From: JBBQUP01 sp038212305
GTDB lineage: Bacteria; Bacteroidota; Bacteroidia; Bacteroidales; Marinilabiliaceae
Direction of reading: 5' to 3'
Assembly (NCBI GenBank): GCA_038212305.1
Contig: JBBQUP010000133.1
Coordinates: 1 to 6,936, forward strand
DNA: 6,936 nucleotides
Shown: positions 5,645-6,936 of the stretch, piece by piece
Numbering within the stretch: position 1 is the stretch's first letter
Layout: every line of letters begins with the position of its first letter
Made by a program: the position numbers and the translations under genes
Notes under the pieces: generated by a model
What the model was told of the DNA's origin: nothing
The model's database searches: none
What the model saw: only the letters and a program-made list of their open reading frames with translations

Positions 5645-6595
5645 CTACTTCTTACTTCTTAGCTTAATTGCATCGCCAGCATTAATTTTAGCTCCTTCGC
5701 TTAAATTATTGTAATAATACAATCGCTTGAGCTTAACACCATATTTTTGCGAAATATATTGCAAAGTCTCTCCTGGTTTTACGGTATGCAAAGTATGATC
5801 GCGATGTGCCTTATTGCGCTTACCCGAAACATATAAATAGGTACAATCGGCAATTTTAGTGCCTGTAGGCAAGTCGTTGTATTGAGGAATTTCCCATGAT
5901 CGCAAATCAAATTCTTTAGCAATACCTTCAAATGAATCACCCGCTTTAAGATCGATGTATTTGATGCCATTGTTGTATTTCACCTCATGCACTTTACCTC
6001 TGGAAATAACAAAATCATCAATTCGTCGACGTTTATTTACCATTTGATCATCCATGGTTTCAATATCTTCAGGATTGATAACCTGATCAAACTTATACAA
6101 CTCGTAGTTTTCAATAATCTTAATTAATTTATTGGGATATGCAGGATCTGTAGCATAACCAGCTCGTTTTAATCCATTCGCCCATCCTTTATAATCGGTC
6201 GTTTTTAAGTCAAACAAAAAGGCATAACGATCACGCGAACGTAAAAAATCGCTGTGATCGGCATAAGATTCAATGGCTGAATTATAATGTCTAAAACATT
6301 CATTAGCCTGATCATCATCTTTATAAATACTCTTCCCCGACCACCCAACATGGCATTTAATTCCAAAGTGATTGTTCGCCTCTTGACTTAGGGTGCTATT
6401 TCCATTATTCGACTCTAACATACCTTGTGAGAGTGTTATACTAGCAGGCACACCAGATCGTTTCATCTCTGACACCGCCTGTTTACCATAAGCATTAATG
6501 TATTCCTGAGGCGAATTATTTTTCATTGAAGCTTGTGCAAGAATACAAACCATCGAAAAAAAGACGAGCAATCCTGCTTTAGTAAATGCAACCAT
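5645..6595 (-). CDS. Exported N-acetylglucosaminidase (GH73, FlgJ-like) with two LysM domains
   Basis: A 316-residue peptidoglycan hydrolase that cuts the glycan strand between GlcNAc and MurNAc. I place the start at the ATG at 6595-6593, because it gives a clean signal peptide (residues 1-22: MVAFTK, a hydrophobic core, then ILAQA|S). The frame is open upstream to 6715, but that would add 40 residues across the promoter. The GH73 domain spans about 28-168: PQEYINAYGKQAVSEMKRSG, then LSQGMLESNNGNSTLS with the predicted catalytic Glu61, NNHFGIKC, and YADHSDFLRSRDRYAFLF, ending with the GWANGLKRAGYATDPAYP motif. A charged linker (NKRRRIDD) leads to LysM-like repeat 1 (about 203-256) and a clear LysM 2 (270-312, HTVKPGETLQYISQKYGV). 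LysM domains bind peptidoglycan, so the enzyme likely works in the periplasm in cell-wall turnover or division. It is convergent with the radical SAM gene and stands alone. Confidence 0.93.
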   Translation of the reverse strand: MVAFTKAGLLVFFSMVCILAQASMKNNSPQEYINAYGKQAVSEMKRSGVPASITLSQGMLESNNGNSTLSQEANNHFGIKCHVGWSGKSIYKDDDQANECFRHYNSAIESYADHSDFLRSRDRYAFLFDLKTTDYKGWANGLKRAGYATDPAYPNKLIKIIENYELYKFDQVINPEDIETMDDQMVNKRRRIDDFVISRGKVHEVKYNNGIKYIDLKAGDSFEGIAKEFDLRSWEIPQYNDLPTGTKIADCTYLYVSGKRNKAHRDHTLHTVKPGETLQYISQKYGVKLKRLYYYNNLSEGAKINAGDAIKLRSKK

Positions 6596-6622
6596 AATTA
6601 AATGATAAGTAATTGTTTTGGG

Positions 6623-6630
6623 CAAAGATA
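6623..6630 (-). promoter_or_regulatory. Promoter -7 box of the glucosaminidase gene
   Basis: On the minus strand this reads TATCTTTG, a perfect TAnnTTTG. It lies 27 bases ahead of the ATG at 6595, giving a leader of about 20 bases. The -33 position, 20 bases further upstream, reads TTT, not TTG. Its place just inside the longer open frame supports the downstream start. Confidence 0.55.
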
Positions 6631-6815
6631 ACAAAATGCAGAAAGGATAGAAAAATGTATAAAATAAATTAGCCTTCGAAAAAATCGATGGACATTGTTT
6701 ATCTTTAAAACGCAAAACAATTTAATTTATTACTACGCTGGAATTAACAGAGACAGTCACCCAATTTTTGAGCCCATTAAATTGAACCTTCTTATAATCA
6801 ATAGTTCGTTAAATT

Positions 6816-6936
6816 TTATGCGGCAATTTTGCCATAATCCAAAAGTTCTTTGACAATTTTCTGATTTTTTGCAGTGTATGGATTAATAGCAAACACGCAC
6901 ATAAATCGTTCGAGCATTAAAGTGTTGTTATATAGC
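6816..6936 (-). CDS. C-terminal end of an unrecognised gene, cut by window edge
   Basis: On the minus strand a frame is open from the window edge to a TAA at 6818-6816, giving about 39 residues that include LERFMCVFAINPYTAKNQK and end in IVKELLDYGKIAA. The mixture of charged and hydrophobic residues with a helical look (NQKIVKELLDYGKIAA) is protein-like, and the downstream DNA then becomes AT-rich and stop-filled. I do not recognise the family. GAGACAGTCACCC at 6750-6762, about 55 bases past the stop, resembles an insertion-sequence terminus, so a transposase is possible, but nothing in the residues confirms it. The 121-base open frame could also occur by chance. Confidence 0.4.
   Translation of the reverse strand, partial: LYNNTLMLERFMCVFAINPYTAKNQKIVKELLDYGKIAA

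Noticed and set aside
5779..5970. Minus-strand open frame within the LysM region
   Set aside because: Lies in another frame of the same strand inside the glucosaminidase gene and has no independent support.
6596..6715. 40-residue N-terminal extension of the glucosaminidase
   Set aside because: It would bury the signal peptide in the protein and run over the perfect TATCTTTG box; the ATG at 6595 is the better start.

Overview
The window is AT-rich and reads as a chromosomal segment from a member of the Bacteroidota. Three things point there: Bacteroidota-type -7 boxes (TAnnTTTG, perfect ahead of the LysM gene on the minus strand), mostly weak or absent Shine-Dalgarno sequences, and protein families with a Bacteroidota flavour. 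The genes look like stable housekeeping or accessory genes of a free-living bacterium, interspersed with mobile-element debris. I see no phage, defence or CRISPR locus.

Left edge (1-665): the first codons of a transposase (probably IS4-like, DUF4372-type) run off the left end on the minus strand. Next to its upstream end lies a decayed SPFH/stomatin-like gene. This keeps its start, N-terminal membrane segment and C-terminal coiled-coil region, but has lost nearly the whole SPFH domain through an internal deletion and carries two single-base frameshifts. A rho-independent terminator follows it.

Middle (666-5064, all plus strand): a doubtful small ORF; an exported superoxide dismutase with Mn-type signature residues and an unusually strong Shine-Dalgarno sequence; a 63-residue cold-shock protein with its own promoter candidate and a clear terminator; a seven-helix hemolysin III/TrhA-family membrane protein; and, 37 bases after it, a 731-residue B12-binding-type radical SAM protein with an expanded CX4CX2C cluster motif. 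The last two may be co-transcribed. The SOD and cold-shock protein are stress-response genes, but nothing shows that they act together with the radical SAM protein.

Right part (5065-6936): a 580-base gene-free stretch holds two small non-coding elements that look mobile. One is a nested palindrome flanked by a 10-bp direct repeat. The other is a 310-bp MITE-like element with 15-bp terminal inverted repeats and a 6-bp target duplication. A minus-strand glucosaminidase (GH73) with two C-terminal LysM domains follows, with a good promoter. At the right edge the C-terminal end of an unrecognised minus-strand gene enters the window.

The most interesting parts are the two non-coding elements, the readable decay history of the SPFH gene, and the radical SAM protein of unknown substrate. 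I found no convincing new multi-gene system.
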